A DNA stretch of 20,011 nt from a virus: IMG/VR virus record IMGVR_UViG_3300046000_001242, positions 1 through 20,011 of that record. The stretch is one strand, 5' to 3'. The notes under the pieces were generated by a model that saw only the letters and a program-made list of their open reading frames with translations, had not been told where the DNA came from and ran no database searches. Made by a program: the position numbers and the translations under genes. The stretch's first letter is position 1. Each line of letters begins with the position of its first letter. Below, one piece after another: positions 6,136 through 11,441 of the stretch.

Positions 6136-6163
6136 AGGTTAACACAAGTTTACCCCCTGTCAA
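6136..6163 (-). promoter_or_regulatory. Leftward early promoter
   Basis: On the minus strand a perfect TTGACA -35 box (6158-6163) is followed after 16 bases by TAACCT (6136-6141). Transcription would start near 6129, about 30 bases before the first left-operon gene. The operator-like palindrome at 6137-6154 lies between and over the two boxes, so a bound repressor would block RNA polymerase. This is the natural early left promoter, analogous to lambda pL. Confidence 0.6.
6137..6154. promoter_or_regulatory. Operator-like palindrome O1
   Basis: GGTTAAC-ACAA-GTTTACC is an 18-bp inverted repeat with six of seven matching pairs. It overlaps the leftward promoter. Its half-site GTTAACC recurs in the second element at 6181-6198 with the same spacing. 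The likely ligand is the helix-turn-helix protein encoded at 6207. Confidence 0.55.
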
Positions 6164-6171
6164 CACCCCCC

Positions 6172-6199
6172 TTGAATTATTTTTCACCCTCGTTAACCT
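6172..6199 (+). promoter_or_regulatory. Rightward repressor promoter (leaderless transcript)
   Basis: TTGAAT (6172-6177) and TAACCT (6194-6199) are separated by 16 bases, the same -10 box and spacing as the leftward promoter. The expected start point falls on or next to the A of the repressor ATG at 6207, and no ribosome binding site precedes that ATG. The message would therefore be leaderless, as lambda cI is from pRM. Confidence 0.5.
6181..6198. promoter_or_regulatory. Operator-like palindrome O2 (weaker)
   Basis: TTTTCAC-CCTC-GTTAACC has the same 7-4-7 geometry as O1 and a perfect right half-site, but only four of seven left-half bases fit. It covers the -10 box and spacer of the rightward repressor promoter, which suggests autoregulation. 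The centres of O1 and O2 are 44 bp apart. Confidence 0.42.
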
Positions 6200-6206
6200 C
6201 CCCGGT

Positions 6207-6428
6207 ATGGACATCCAAGCCGCCCTTGCCGTTGCAGGCTCCAAAGCCGCCCTCGCCCGTAAACTCGGGGTTAGCCGTCCGGCTGTTAGCAGGTGGGTCA
6301 AGGCAGGCAAACTGCCTGCTATGCGGGTCTGGCAATGGAAGGCTCTGGAAGCCTTGCCCCCGCAGATTGCAGCCGATTCTACGGCCACCCCGCTACCTAC
6401 CCCTGCCCTGCATCACGAGCCGCTGTAA
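6207..6428 (+). CDS. Cro/YdaS-like helix-turn-helix repressor
   Basis: A 73-residue protein whose N-terminal half is a classic helix-turn-helix: GSKAALARKLGVSRPAVSRW spans residues 11-30, followed by VKAGKLPAMRVWQ. This layout matches small Cro/YdaS-type regulators of phages and prophages. The Pro- and Ala-rich C-terminus after residue 50 is probably disordered, and there is no LexA-like peptidase domain, so it is not a full CI repressor. It lies directly beside two divergent promoters and two palindromes, the probable operators. No Shine-Dalgarno sequence precedes the ATG, which fits a leaderless message. A terminator-like hairpin follows about 20 bases after the stop. Confidence 0.85.
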   Translation: MDIQAALAVAGSKAALARKLGVSRPAVSRWVKAGKLPAMRVWQWKALEALPPQIAADSTATPLPTPALHHEPL

Positions 6429-6446
6429 TCGCGCCCACGGCGTTCT

Positions 6447-6473
6447 GTGGGAAAAAATCCCACGGTGTTTTTT
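6447..6473 (+). terminator. Probable terminator of the repressor gene
   Basis: GTGGGA (6447-6452) and TCCCAC (6458-6463) form a 6-bp stem around an A5 loop, followed after GGTG by six T residues (6468-6473). It lies 19 bases beyond the repressor stop. The same bases can form competing hairpins: CCCAC (6434-6438) with GTGGG, or TGGGAAAAAA (6448-6457) with TTTTTTCCCA (6468-6477). Confidence 0.55.
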
Positions 6474-6482
6474 CCCATTTGC

Positions 6483-6573
6483 GGCTTCTGCGGCTTTTTC
6501 CTGAAAGCACCGTTAGCGCGTGCGCGCGCGTATACGGGGGGACTAGGTAAAAGACGCAAAAGACGCAGAAGCC
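6483..6573. repeat. Inverted and tandem short repeats downstream of the repressor
   Basis: GGCTTCTGCG at 6483-6492 is repeated in inverse orientation as CGCAGAAGCC at 6564-6573. Inside the second arm, AAAGACGCA is tandemly repeated (about 6550-6568), and the first arm contains a doubled GCGGCTT pattern. An alternating purine-pyrimidine run (GCGTGCGCGCGCGTATAC, about 6517-6534) lies between the arms. Function unknown; an origin or a binding region is possible. Confidence 0.5.
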
Positions 6574-6588
6574 CCCAGAAACGACAAA

Positions 6589-6607
6589 CCCCCGCACTTG
6601 GCGGGGG
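6589..6607. terminator. Bidirectional-looking GC hairpin
   Basis: CCCCCGC (6589-6595), loop ACTTG and GCGGGGG (6601-6607) form a perfect 7-bp stem. On the minus strand it is followed by TTTGTCGTTT, a weak U-rich tract; on the plus strand no U-run follows. It may block leftward readthrough into the control region. Confidence 0.4.
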
Positions 6608-6608
6608 C

Positions 6609-7017
6609 TTGACGGGCCGGGGGGAATGGCCTTACGCTTGAGATGCTGTTCTCGCGTGATGGTTAATTTACATGGCTGTTCTAGCCCTGTCAAACACCCC
6701 ACCACGCGACCCCTTGATACGGGCATCTGTCACCGGCGGGGTGGGTGCAATCCCCACATGATGTTCAATCATCGACCAGACACCGGAAACCACGGTCTGG
6801 CGGGTCTAACAACCGCGTCCATACGGGCATAGGTTGGACTCTCTTGGCTCCCAATGTTCTTGGGGGTTAGGGGGGTCCTTTCCCGGTCCTCCGAGCATGG
6901 GTGTTAAGAAACAATCCTACAGAGATAAATCCTAAATCTTAAAAGCCTGAACTAAAGTTGTTGCATTAACCTCCGTGAATAGATACGCTTGTCCTGTCTA
7001 ACCACAGAGAGGTTTTT
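6609..7017. other. Structured non-coding region before the right operon
   Basis: No convincing gene is seen over roughly 400 bases. Several hairpins can be drawn: CACCCC (6695-6700) with GGGGTG (6738-6743), CCAGAC (6776-6781) with GTCTGG (6795-6800), and CCCAA-TGTTC-TTGGG near 6850-6864. ATACGGGCAT is directly repeated at 6717-6726 and 6821-6830. An AT-rich stretch at about 6903-6970 carries AATCCTA at 6913 and 6928 and AATCTTA at 6935. A possible promoter (TTGACG at 6609-6614, TACGCT at 6633-6638) could transcribe the region. It could be a replication origin with an unwinding element, or a regulatory RNA; neither is proven. Confidence 0.4.
6961..6989 (+). promoter_or_regulatory. Candidate promoter of the right operon
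   Basis: TTGCAT (6961-6966) and TACGCT (6984-6989) are separated by 17 bases. Transcription would start near 6996, about 20 bases before the first right-operon gene. The -10 box is weak by consensus, but the same TACGCT recurs in the candidate promoter near 6609. Confidence 0.35.
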
Positions 7018-7548
7018 ATGCACGAACTAGACGAAGCCGCATGGGAACGCTGGGTCGCCTACCGCAAGGCGATTCGCAAGCCCATTAAGGAAGCATCCGA
7101 ACACGCGATGAAACTCAAACTCGCGCGCTTCGGTGCTGACCAAGATGCGGTGGTGAGCCAGAGCATCGCCAACCAGTATCAAGGTTTGTTTGAACTGAAG
7201 GACAAGAAGAAGCCCGACCGCCCGACCAAAAGCCCGGAGCAGAAGGCGCAGGACGATGCGCTTTTCGTGCAGGCGCAGGAACGCTCTGCGAGGGCGTGGG
7301 ACAAACTGGAACCCTCCCCGCTGAACCGCCTGAAACTCTGTGACGCGCTTTGGGCGCGCTACACCTTCATGGAGGACAGCGAGGACGCGCGCGACAAGAT
7401 GGAGTGGCTGCGCGGCGTCATTGCGATGCACTTGCGAGAGGCCGAGCCGACCGAGGTGCTTGCCGACCCGCATCTTCGGACGATGGTGTTCTGTCTGTTT
7501 GGCCCGCGAGGTATCTCGCGCTTGAAGGAAAGGGAGGTGAAGCCATGA
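7018..7548 (+). CDS. Replication-type phage protein (176 aa)
   Basis: The ATG at 7018 has AGAGAGG five bases upstream. The N-terminal 60 residues (DEAAWERWVAYRKAIRKPIK, then a Lys-rich helix and VVSQSIANQYQGLFEL) resemble the C-terminal region of phage replication-initiation or helicase-loader proteins, in which an aromatic-rich helix and the 'qSiangwqGLf' pattern recur. A Lys/Pro-rich linker and a helical C-terminal half (PLNRLKLCDALWARYTFMED) follow. As first gene of the right operon, after an AT-rich region, it is a good candidate for an origin-binding or helicase-recruiting factor. No ATPase motif is present, so it is not the helicase. The family match is from memory only. Confidence 0.62.
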   Translation: MHELDEAAWERWVAYRKAIRKPIKEASEHAMKLKLARFGADQDAVVSQSIANQYQGLFELKDKKKPDRPTKSPEQKAQDDALFVQAQERSARAWDKLEPSPLNRLKLCDALWARYTFMEDSEDARDKMEWLRGVIAMHLREAEPTEVLADPHLRTMVFCLFGPRGISRLKEREVKP

Positions 7549-7772
7549 GCATCAACGACGGCGGCCCGGCGTTTCCGACCGCGCCCGTACCGACTTGGCT
7601 AGACCAGAAGCGCGAGATGTGGGCGCTGCGCGACTGGTTCGCTACCCACGCGACCGACGCTGACATCGCGGCGATTCAGAACCCGCCGCACGGGGCGCAG
7701 AACATTTCGCGGTATGAGGCGCGGTACATCCACGCCGACGCCATGCTGCGGGCGCGGGAGGTGAAGCCGTGA
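7545..7772 (+). CDS. Small phage protein (DGGPAFP type, 75 aa)
   Basis: I take the ATG at 7545, which overlaps the previous stop by ATGA and lies behind GGGAGG. The product begins MSINDGGPAFPTAPVP and continues ALRDWFATHATDADIAA, a layout I recognise from small uncharacterised phage proteins with DGGPAFP and (S/T)LRDWFA segments. It ends REVKP, the same five residues as the preceding protein, because the ribosome-binding region GGGAGGTGAAGCC is duplicated. Function unknown. Confidence 0.7.
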   Translation: MSINDGGPAFPTAPVPTWLDQKREMWALRDWFATHATDADIAAIQNPPHGAQNISRYEARYIHADAMLRAREVKP

Positions 7773-8038
7773 GCGACATCACCCTGCCCCGCGCTGTGGT
7801 CTGGAGATTACACGCGGCGTTCAGAGACGCGGACAAAACGATTAGGCCAAGCGGCGAGAAATCGGATTACAGCGCCGAAATCGCCGCCCTCGACGCCGCG
7901 CTCGCGGAGCCGGACGCCATCGCCCGAGCGGTCGAGGCCGAGCGGGAGGCGATTTGCCCGATTGTTTACGGGCTGTGCGTGTCGGACAACAACGCGCAGG
8001 AAATCGTCAACGCCATCCGTGCGAGGGGGAGCAAATGA
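7769..8038 (+). CDS. Hypothetical helical protein (89 aa)
   Basis: The start is GTG at 7769, overlapping the previous stop (GTGA) behind GGGAGG. The protein is largely helical and Ala- and Glu-rich (AEIAALDAALAEPDAIARAV), ending in a segment with CPIVYGLCVSDNNAQ. No known family is recognised and there is no membrane segment. Its stop overlaps the next start (ATGA at 8035-8038). Confidence 0.62.
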   Translation: MSDITLPRAVVWRLHAAFRDADKTIRPSGEKSDYSAEIAALDAALAEPDAIARAVEAEREAICPIVYGLCVSDNNAQEIVNAIRARGSK

Positions 8039-8211
8039 CCCGCACCTGTAAACAATGCGGTCAGAAGTTCGCGGGCGCGTCGAGCATTCTTCAGCATCGC
8101 AGCGGTGCGTGCGGTAGCGAGGAACTGCTGAAGTCTCGCGGCTGGGTTAAGACCCGCGCAGGATGGGTATCGCCCCAACGCGCAGCGCACGACAAACGCC
8201 GTGGAGTTTGA
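8035..8211 (+). CDS. Small zinc-finger-like protein (58 aa)
   Basis: The ATG at 8035 overlaps the upstream stop. The N-terminus holds a compact metal-binding pattern, TCKQCGQKF (Cys-x2-Cys) followed by LQHRSGAC (His-x4-Cys), consistent with a single zinc finger. A basic tail with SRGWVKTRAGWVSP follows. Such tiny finger proteins in phage early operons often bind nucleic acid or a host protein. It directly precedes two nuclease-like proteins, but no functional link is shown. Its last 11 bases overlap the next reading frame. Confidence 0.66.
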   Translation: MTRTCKQCGQKFAGASSILQHRSGACGSEELLKSRGWVKTRAGWVSPQRAAHDKRRGV

Positions 8212-8581
8212 GCGGCTGATGAAAAACCGACTCGCGCCGCATATCGACTACGGCGCGTTCCTCGGGCTGCTGCCGAATAATCCGAAAGCCTGTCCTTGCA
8301 ACATCGACGGCATCATTGAGCGCAAGAACAAGTTTCTCGTACTAGAATGGAAGCGCGAGGGTGAGGGGATGTCCGAAGGGCTGCGCCGCACCTTGCAGGC
8401 ACTTGCCGCTACGCCCAACTTCCAAGTGTGGGTCGTGCGTGGAGATACGGACGAAGGACTGCGGATAGCGCGGTTCTTCTTCGTGCCGCCGCAAGGCAAG
8501 GCGATGCTGCTCGGGGAGGGCGTGGACGAGTTCGTGCGCGCATACCAACTCTGGTACGAATGGGCTGACGGGTCGTTCTGA
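8201..8581 (+). CDS. PD-(D/E)XK nuclease-like protein A (126 aa)
   Basis: The start is GTG at 8201, overlapping the zinc-finger gene by 11 bases, or the ATG at 8219 with GGAG twelve bases upstream; the choice is open. The core NIDGIIERKNKFLVLEWKREG carries Asp36, Glu49 and Lys51 (GTG numbering), in the order and spacing of a PD-(D/E)XK nuclease active site between two strands. The rest is a small alpha/beta domain with VWVVRGD and FFFVPPQG strands. A DNA nuclease or resolvase role in replication is likely. It directly precedes a second protein with the same type of active site. Confidence 0.65.
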   Translation: MEFERLMKNRLAPHIDYGAFLGLLPNNPKACPCNIDGIIERKNKFLVLEWKREGEGMSEGLRRTLQALAATPNFQVWVVRGDTDEGLRIARFFFVPPQGKAMLLGEGVDEFVRAYQLWYEWADGSF

Positions 8582-8877
8582 TGCGATACCGCGCGCGCCG
8601 TGACGCGAACGATGCCGCCATCAGCGCAGCCGTCAGGGCGGCAGGATTTACGGTCTACGACTTGGGACAGGCAGGTCAAGGCGTGCCGGACAAACTGGTG
8701 ACCGCACCCGGTTTCGCCGCCTTCCTTGAAATCAAGACCCCAAAGGGTCAACTGCGGAGGGGTCAGGAACGCTTCCAGAACACGTTTGAGCCGCTAGGCC
8801 AATGGTATCTGGCCCGTGACCCTGCCGAAACGGTTGCGTGGCTTCAGGCGCGGCTGACGACGACCCAGAAGCCTTGA
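8581..8877 (+). CDS. VRR-NUC-like nuclease B (98 aa)
   Basis: The ATG at 8581 overlaps the previous stop (TGATG). The protein has the stand-alone VRR-NUC layout: a helix with AAISAAVRAAGFTVYDLG, then GVPDKLV (Pro36-Asp37), then FLEIKTPKGQLRRGQERF with Glu50 and Lys52. VRR-NUC domains are PD-(D/E)XK nucleases acting on branched DNA; small phage versions are proposed Holliday-junction or replication nucleases. The 3' end overlaps the convergent methyltransferase gene by 34 bases. Small size and the conserved core make this call fairly firm. Confidence 0.8.
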   Translation: MRYRARRDANDAAISAAVRAAGFTVYDLGQAGQGVPDKLVTAPGFAAFLEIKTPKGQLRRGQERFQNTFEPLGQWYLARDPAETVAWLQARLTTTQKP

Positions 8878-9368
8878 CCCATCAACTGATGGTGCTGGAG
8901 ATGGTGGATGTGGAACCGCTCACAGAGGCGGGGGAGCCACCAACGGGCAGGCTCTTGGATAAGGTGGGCGTTGCGACCGTCGCTTAACACCTTGACCGCC
9001 GCCCCGGTGTGGACGCTGAAGAAACCCAACCGGGGCATGATACGGGCGAGGTCATCCAGCACAGCGTCGAGCCGGTCAGGTTCGATGTGTTCTAGGACAT
9101 CAATGCAGCAGACCATATCAGCCTCTACGGGAGGCCCGTAGGACGCGAAGGCTGGGTCATAGGGGTGGTAGTCAAACTCCAGCCCTGCGGCTTGTAGCGT
9201 GGTCTGGAGGTGCTTCTTGCCAGCACCGTAGTCGGACAACGACTTGATGCCGTTATCCACGATTAACTTTGCAACGATGGGCGCAAAAGCGATGGAAGCC
9301 ACGCCGTAATTAGGGTTGGTGTGGAGTTCGACCTGCTGTGCGCGGTAGGCTTCGGAGATAGTAGTCAT
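8844..9368 (-). CDS. Class I SAM-dependent methyltransferase
   Basis: A 174-residue protein with the SAM-binding motif LSDYGAGKKHL (glycine-rich loop at about residues 46-51), an acidic strand end at YDPA (70-73) and DMVCCIDVLEHIEP (84-97), typical of class I methyltransferases. The substrate is not visible; no DPPY-type motif of adenine-N6 or cytosine-N4 DNA methylases is present, so a small molecule, protein or tRNA is as likely as DNA. SD-like GAAGGA lies seven bases before the ATG at 9366-9368. It is the only minus-strand gene in this half of the window and overlaps the 3' end of the VRR-NUC gene. Confidence 0.82.
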   Translation of the reverse strand: MTTISEAYRAQQVELHTNPNYGVASIAFAPIVAKLIVDNGIKSLSDYGAGKKHLQTTLQAAGLEFDYHPYDPAFASYGPPVEADMVCCIDVLEHIEPDRLDAVLDDLARIMPRLGFFSVHTGAAVKVLSDGRNAHLIQEPARWWLPRLCERFHIHHLQHHQLMGQGFWVVVSRA

Positions 9369-9370
9369 GC

Positions 9371-9399
9371 TTGCATCCTTCCCTGTGGGGGTCTAGCAT
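9371..9399 (+). promoter_or_regulatory. Candidate promoter of the late right module
   Basis: TTGCAT (9371-9376), 17 bases and TAGCAT (9394-9399) lie in the 59-bp gap between the divergent methyltransferase gene and the packaging module. The start would fall near 9406, about 22 bases before the ATG at 9428. The -35 box is identical to that of the candidate promoter at 6961. Confidence 0.38.
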
Positions 9400-9427
9400 C
9401 ATCCTAACCCAAAGTGGGGGAAATTCC

Positions 9428-9766
9428 ATGCCGAACACTCGTAAAGACAAGTTGGCGCTTGCGTTCAATGCGCTGAATGACGCCAAAGAGGACATGACTG
9501 AAGATGAGGTGCGCGAAATGCTAAACCGCCGCCTTCAGTCTGCCGTTCCCGCTAAAAAGCGCATCATGCCGACGATGGTCGAAGTTGAAGAGGTTGCCCC
9601 AGAAATTTACGAAGAAGGCGAAAACAAGGCGGTTCCGTTGCCGCAGTACGGGGAAGCCACGGGAAGCATGAGGAACCTGCCAGCAGTCGAAGGTGGAAAG
9701 GCAAAGCAACAAACGCTGCCTTATCGGTTTCGCAAAAAGTCTAAACTTTACGAGATGATGCAGTAA
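9428..9766 (+). CDS. Hypothetical protein opening the packaging module (112 aa)
   Basis: The ATG at 9428 has GGGGGAAA upstream. The protein begins with a helical, charged part (RKDKLALAFNALNDAKEDMTEDEVREMLNRRL, in two helices), continues with an acidic Val/Glu-rich stretch and ends with a basic tail (PYRFRKKSKLYEMM). No family is recognised. Its stop overlaps the next start (TAATG). Confidence 0.65.
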   Translation: MPNTRKDKLALAFNALNDAKEDMTEDEVREMLNRRLQSAVPAKKRIMPTMVEVEEVAPEIYEEGENKAVPLPQYGEATGSMRNLPAVEGGKAKQQTLPYRFRKKSKLYEMMQ

Positions 9767-10134
9767 TGGCCGCTCACGAAAAAAACGCGGCTTTGTTTGT
9801 CGGAACCATGTTCCATAGCGCGACTATTACGCACCTTCAGCACCTTGCCACCAAGTCCTTCGCGCAGCACATGGCGCTGGGCGAGTACTACGAGGCCATC
9901 CCCGACCTCGTGGACAAGTACGCCGAGGCGTATCAGGGGCGGTACGGCATCATCACGGGCTACGATGTCGAGTTCCACAAGAACAGCAATCCGAAGGCGT
10001 ATGTGAAGTCGCTGCTGACCTTCCTCGACGAAATCAAAGGCTCACTCCCGAAGGACAGCGACCTTGTTAACCTGTTTGACGCGGTTGTGGATGGCGTGAC
10101 GAGCCTCAAGTACAAACTCGAAAACCTCGAATAA
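9766..10134 (+). CDS. Hypothetical all-helical protein, ferritin-like features (122 aa)
   Basis: The protein reads as a four-helix bundle. It contains GTMFHSATITHLQHLATKSF and AQHMALGEYYEAIPDLVDKY, with His and Glu residues spaced as in ferritin-like or Dps-like helices, and a later DEIKGSLPKDSDLVNLFDAV helix. I recall similar proteins of unknown function in large and marine phages. Neither iron binding nor Dps membership is proven by sequence. Its start overlaps the previous stop, and its stop overlaps the next start (TAATG). Confidence 0.6.
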   Translation: MAAHEKNAALFVGTMFHSATITHLQHLATKSFAQHMALGEYYEAIPDLVDKYAEAYQGRYGIITGYDVEFHKNSNPKAYVKSLLTFLDEIKGSLPKDSDLVNLFDAVVDGVTSLKYKLENLE

Positions 10135-11378
10135 TGGCGAAGAAAGCGGAACCGTCACGGATTGCTGCCGCGCTGCAATACCTCCAGCAGGTGCGCGACC
10201 GTGCCGCTGACTTCGGTGGCGGGGTAGTCGATACCCTCGCAGACCGCGCACGGGATGTCGGTGGACTCGCCTACGAAGCCTTAACGAGCGACCCCAACAT
10301 CGGGCGCATGACGACGGCAGAGTACGCCCAAGCCGCCGCCTCTCGCGCCCCTACGCCGCGCTTGGACGCGATGGGGCGTGGAGCCGTGGAGTTGGGGCGG
10401 GCTGTCCTCACGGAGCCTGTAGAGACGGGTAAAGCCCTTGTGCGCGGTGAGGTCGAGCGGTTCCGCAGCGCAACGGAAAGCCCCCGAGCGATGGGCCAGT
10501 ATGCGGGTGAGTTCGTCAACCCGCTGCGCCTTGCCGCCGCGCTGCGCCGTGGGCCAATGCAGGAACTTGATGTGTACCACGGCACCCCGCATCGGTTCCC
10601 TAGCACGGAAGCCAACCCGCTAGGCGAACTCGACGCAAGCAAGATTGGCACGGGCGAGGGAGCGCAGGCTTACGGGCATGGGATTTACCTTGCCGAGTCG
10701 CCTGATGTGGCGAAGGGGTACAAAGAGCGGCTTTCGGGTAGCAATTCGAATGTTTTTCTTTTTGGGGGCAAAGAGATTTCAATCGTTGGCGGTAGCCCCG
10801 AGTTCAAAAAGTTTGCTCAAATTGCGAAGAATGAAGGCTTTTCGCACGAATCTGCTGTCCTTGCTTACAACACTTTGCAAGAAAAGGGCGGAGACTTGGC
10901 TAAAGCATCTTCGGAATTGGGCTGGAAAGATGCGCCTAACCCGTTTGACGATGAAGCCGCCACCTTGTTGCGTAGTCTTGACTTGAAGCCTGAAGGCGGC
11001 GCCCTCTACACCCTCGACCTCCCTGACGAGATGATTGACCGTATGCTCGATTGGGATAAGCCGTTGAGTGAGCAGTCGGAGGCGGTGCGGAAGGTTTTGA
11101 TGCCGATGGTGATGGCTAAAATGAAGGAGCGCGGCACCCCGCCACACGCTCTTGAATATTCTGCCAATCGTGCATTAGGCGGCGATATTGTCAAAAATCT
11201 GTTTGTCGGCAACGGGGTAACGAGTAAAGATGTTAGCCGGATGCTTCAAGAAGCAGGCATCCCCGGCGTTCGCTATTTCGACGCAGGCAGTCGCGGCGGC
11301 GACTCTGCAACCGGAACGCGCAACTTCGTCGTGTTCCCCGGCGAGGAAAAGAAGGTCAAGATACTGAAGCGGGATTAA
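10134..11378 (+). CDS. ADP-ribosyltransferase-like polyvalent protein (ART-PolyVal)
   Basis: A 414-residue protein with an Ala/Arg-rich N-terminal helical region (1-140) and a C-terminal ADP-ribosyltransferase-like domain. The signature is DVYHGTPHRF (His149), IGTGEGAQAYGHGIYLAE (171-188) and, near the end, GVRYFDAGSRGG with TRNFVVFPG. This is the arrangement I associate with the ART-PolyVal family found in phage and plasmid polyvalent proteins injected or made to modify host targets. Between the halves, residues about 200-285, the DNA is unusually AT-rich, which hints at an inserted segment. It sits just upstream of the terminase genes. Target and packaging into the virion are unknown. Confidence 0.78.
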   Translation: MAKKAEPSRIAAALQYLQQVRDRAADFGGGVVDTLADRARDVGGLAYEALTSDPNIGRMTTAEYAQAAASRAPTPRLDAMGRGAVELGRAVLTEPVETGKALVRGEVERFRSATESPRAMGQYAGEFVNPLRLAAALRRGPMQELDVYHGTPHRFPSTEANPLGELDASKIGTGEGAQAYGHGIYLAESPDVAKGYKERLSGSNSNVFLFGGKEISIVGGSPEFKKFAQIAKNEGFSHESAVLAYNTLQEKGGDLAKASSELGWKDAPNPFDDEAATLLRSLDLKPEGGALYTLDLPDEMIDRMLDWDKPLSEQSEAVRKVLMPMVMAKMKERGTPPHALEYSANRALGGDIVKNLFVGNGVTSKDVSRMLQEAGIPGVRYFDAGSRGGDSATGTRNFVVFPGEEKKVKILKRD

Positions 11379-11385
11379 CAGGTTG

Positions 11386-11420
11386 ATGCGGCACGGTAAA
11401 CAGCAGTAAACTGTCCGCAT
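11386..11420 (+). other. Imperfect palindromic element before the small terminase gene
   Basis: ATGCGG (11386-11391) and CCGCAT (11415-11420) are perfect inverted arms. Between them GTAAAC is directly repeated at 11396 and 11406. It is in the only gap between the ART gene and the small terminase gene, so a packaging-recognition or regulatory site is possible. Confidence 0.3.
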
Positions 11421-11441
11421 GGCAGATTGTGAAAAAGTGCA

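Noticed and set aside
6483-6573. Repeats near 6500-6570 considered as a CRISPR array
   Set aside because: The repeats are 9-10 bases, partly inverted and without regular spacers.
6397-6726. 109-codon minus-strand frame in the non-coding region
   Set aside because: It runs through the terminator hairpin and the repeats, ends inside the repressor gene, and has an implausible composition (FCVFCVFYLVPPYTRAHA).
6626-6832. 68-codon plus-strand frame in the non-coding region
   Set aside because: No good ribosome binding site, odd composition and overlap with several hairpins; read as non-coding.
6640-6900. Hairpin-rich segment considered as a second group I intron or a known riboswitch
   Set aside because: No P7-type paired signature or splice-site pairing is seen, it interrupts no reading frame, and no riboswitch core is recognised.
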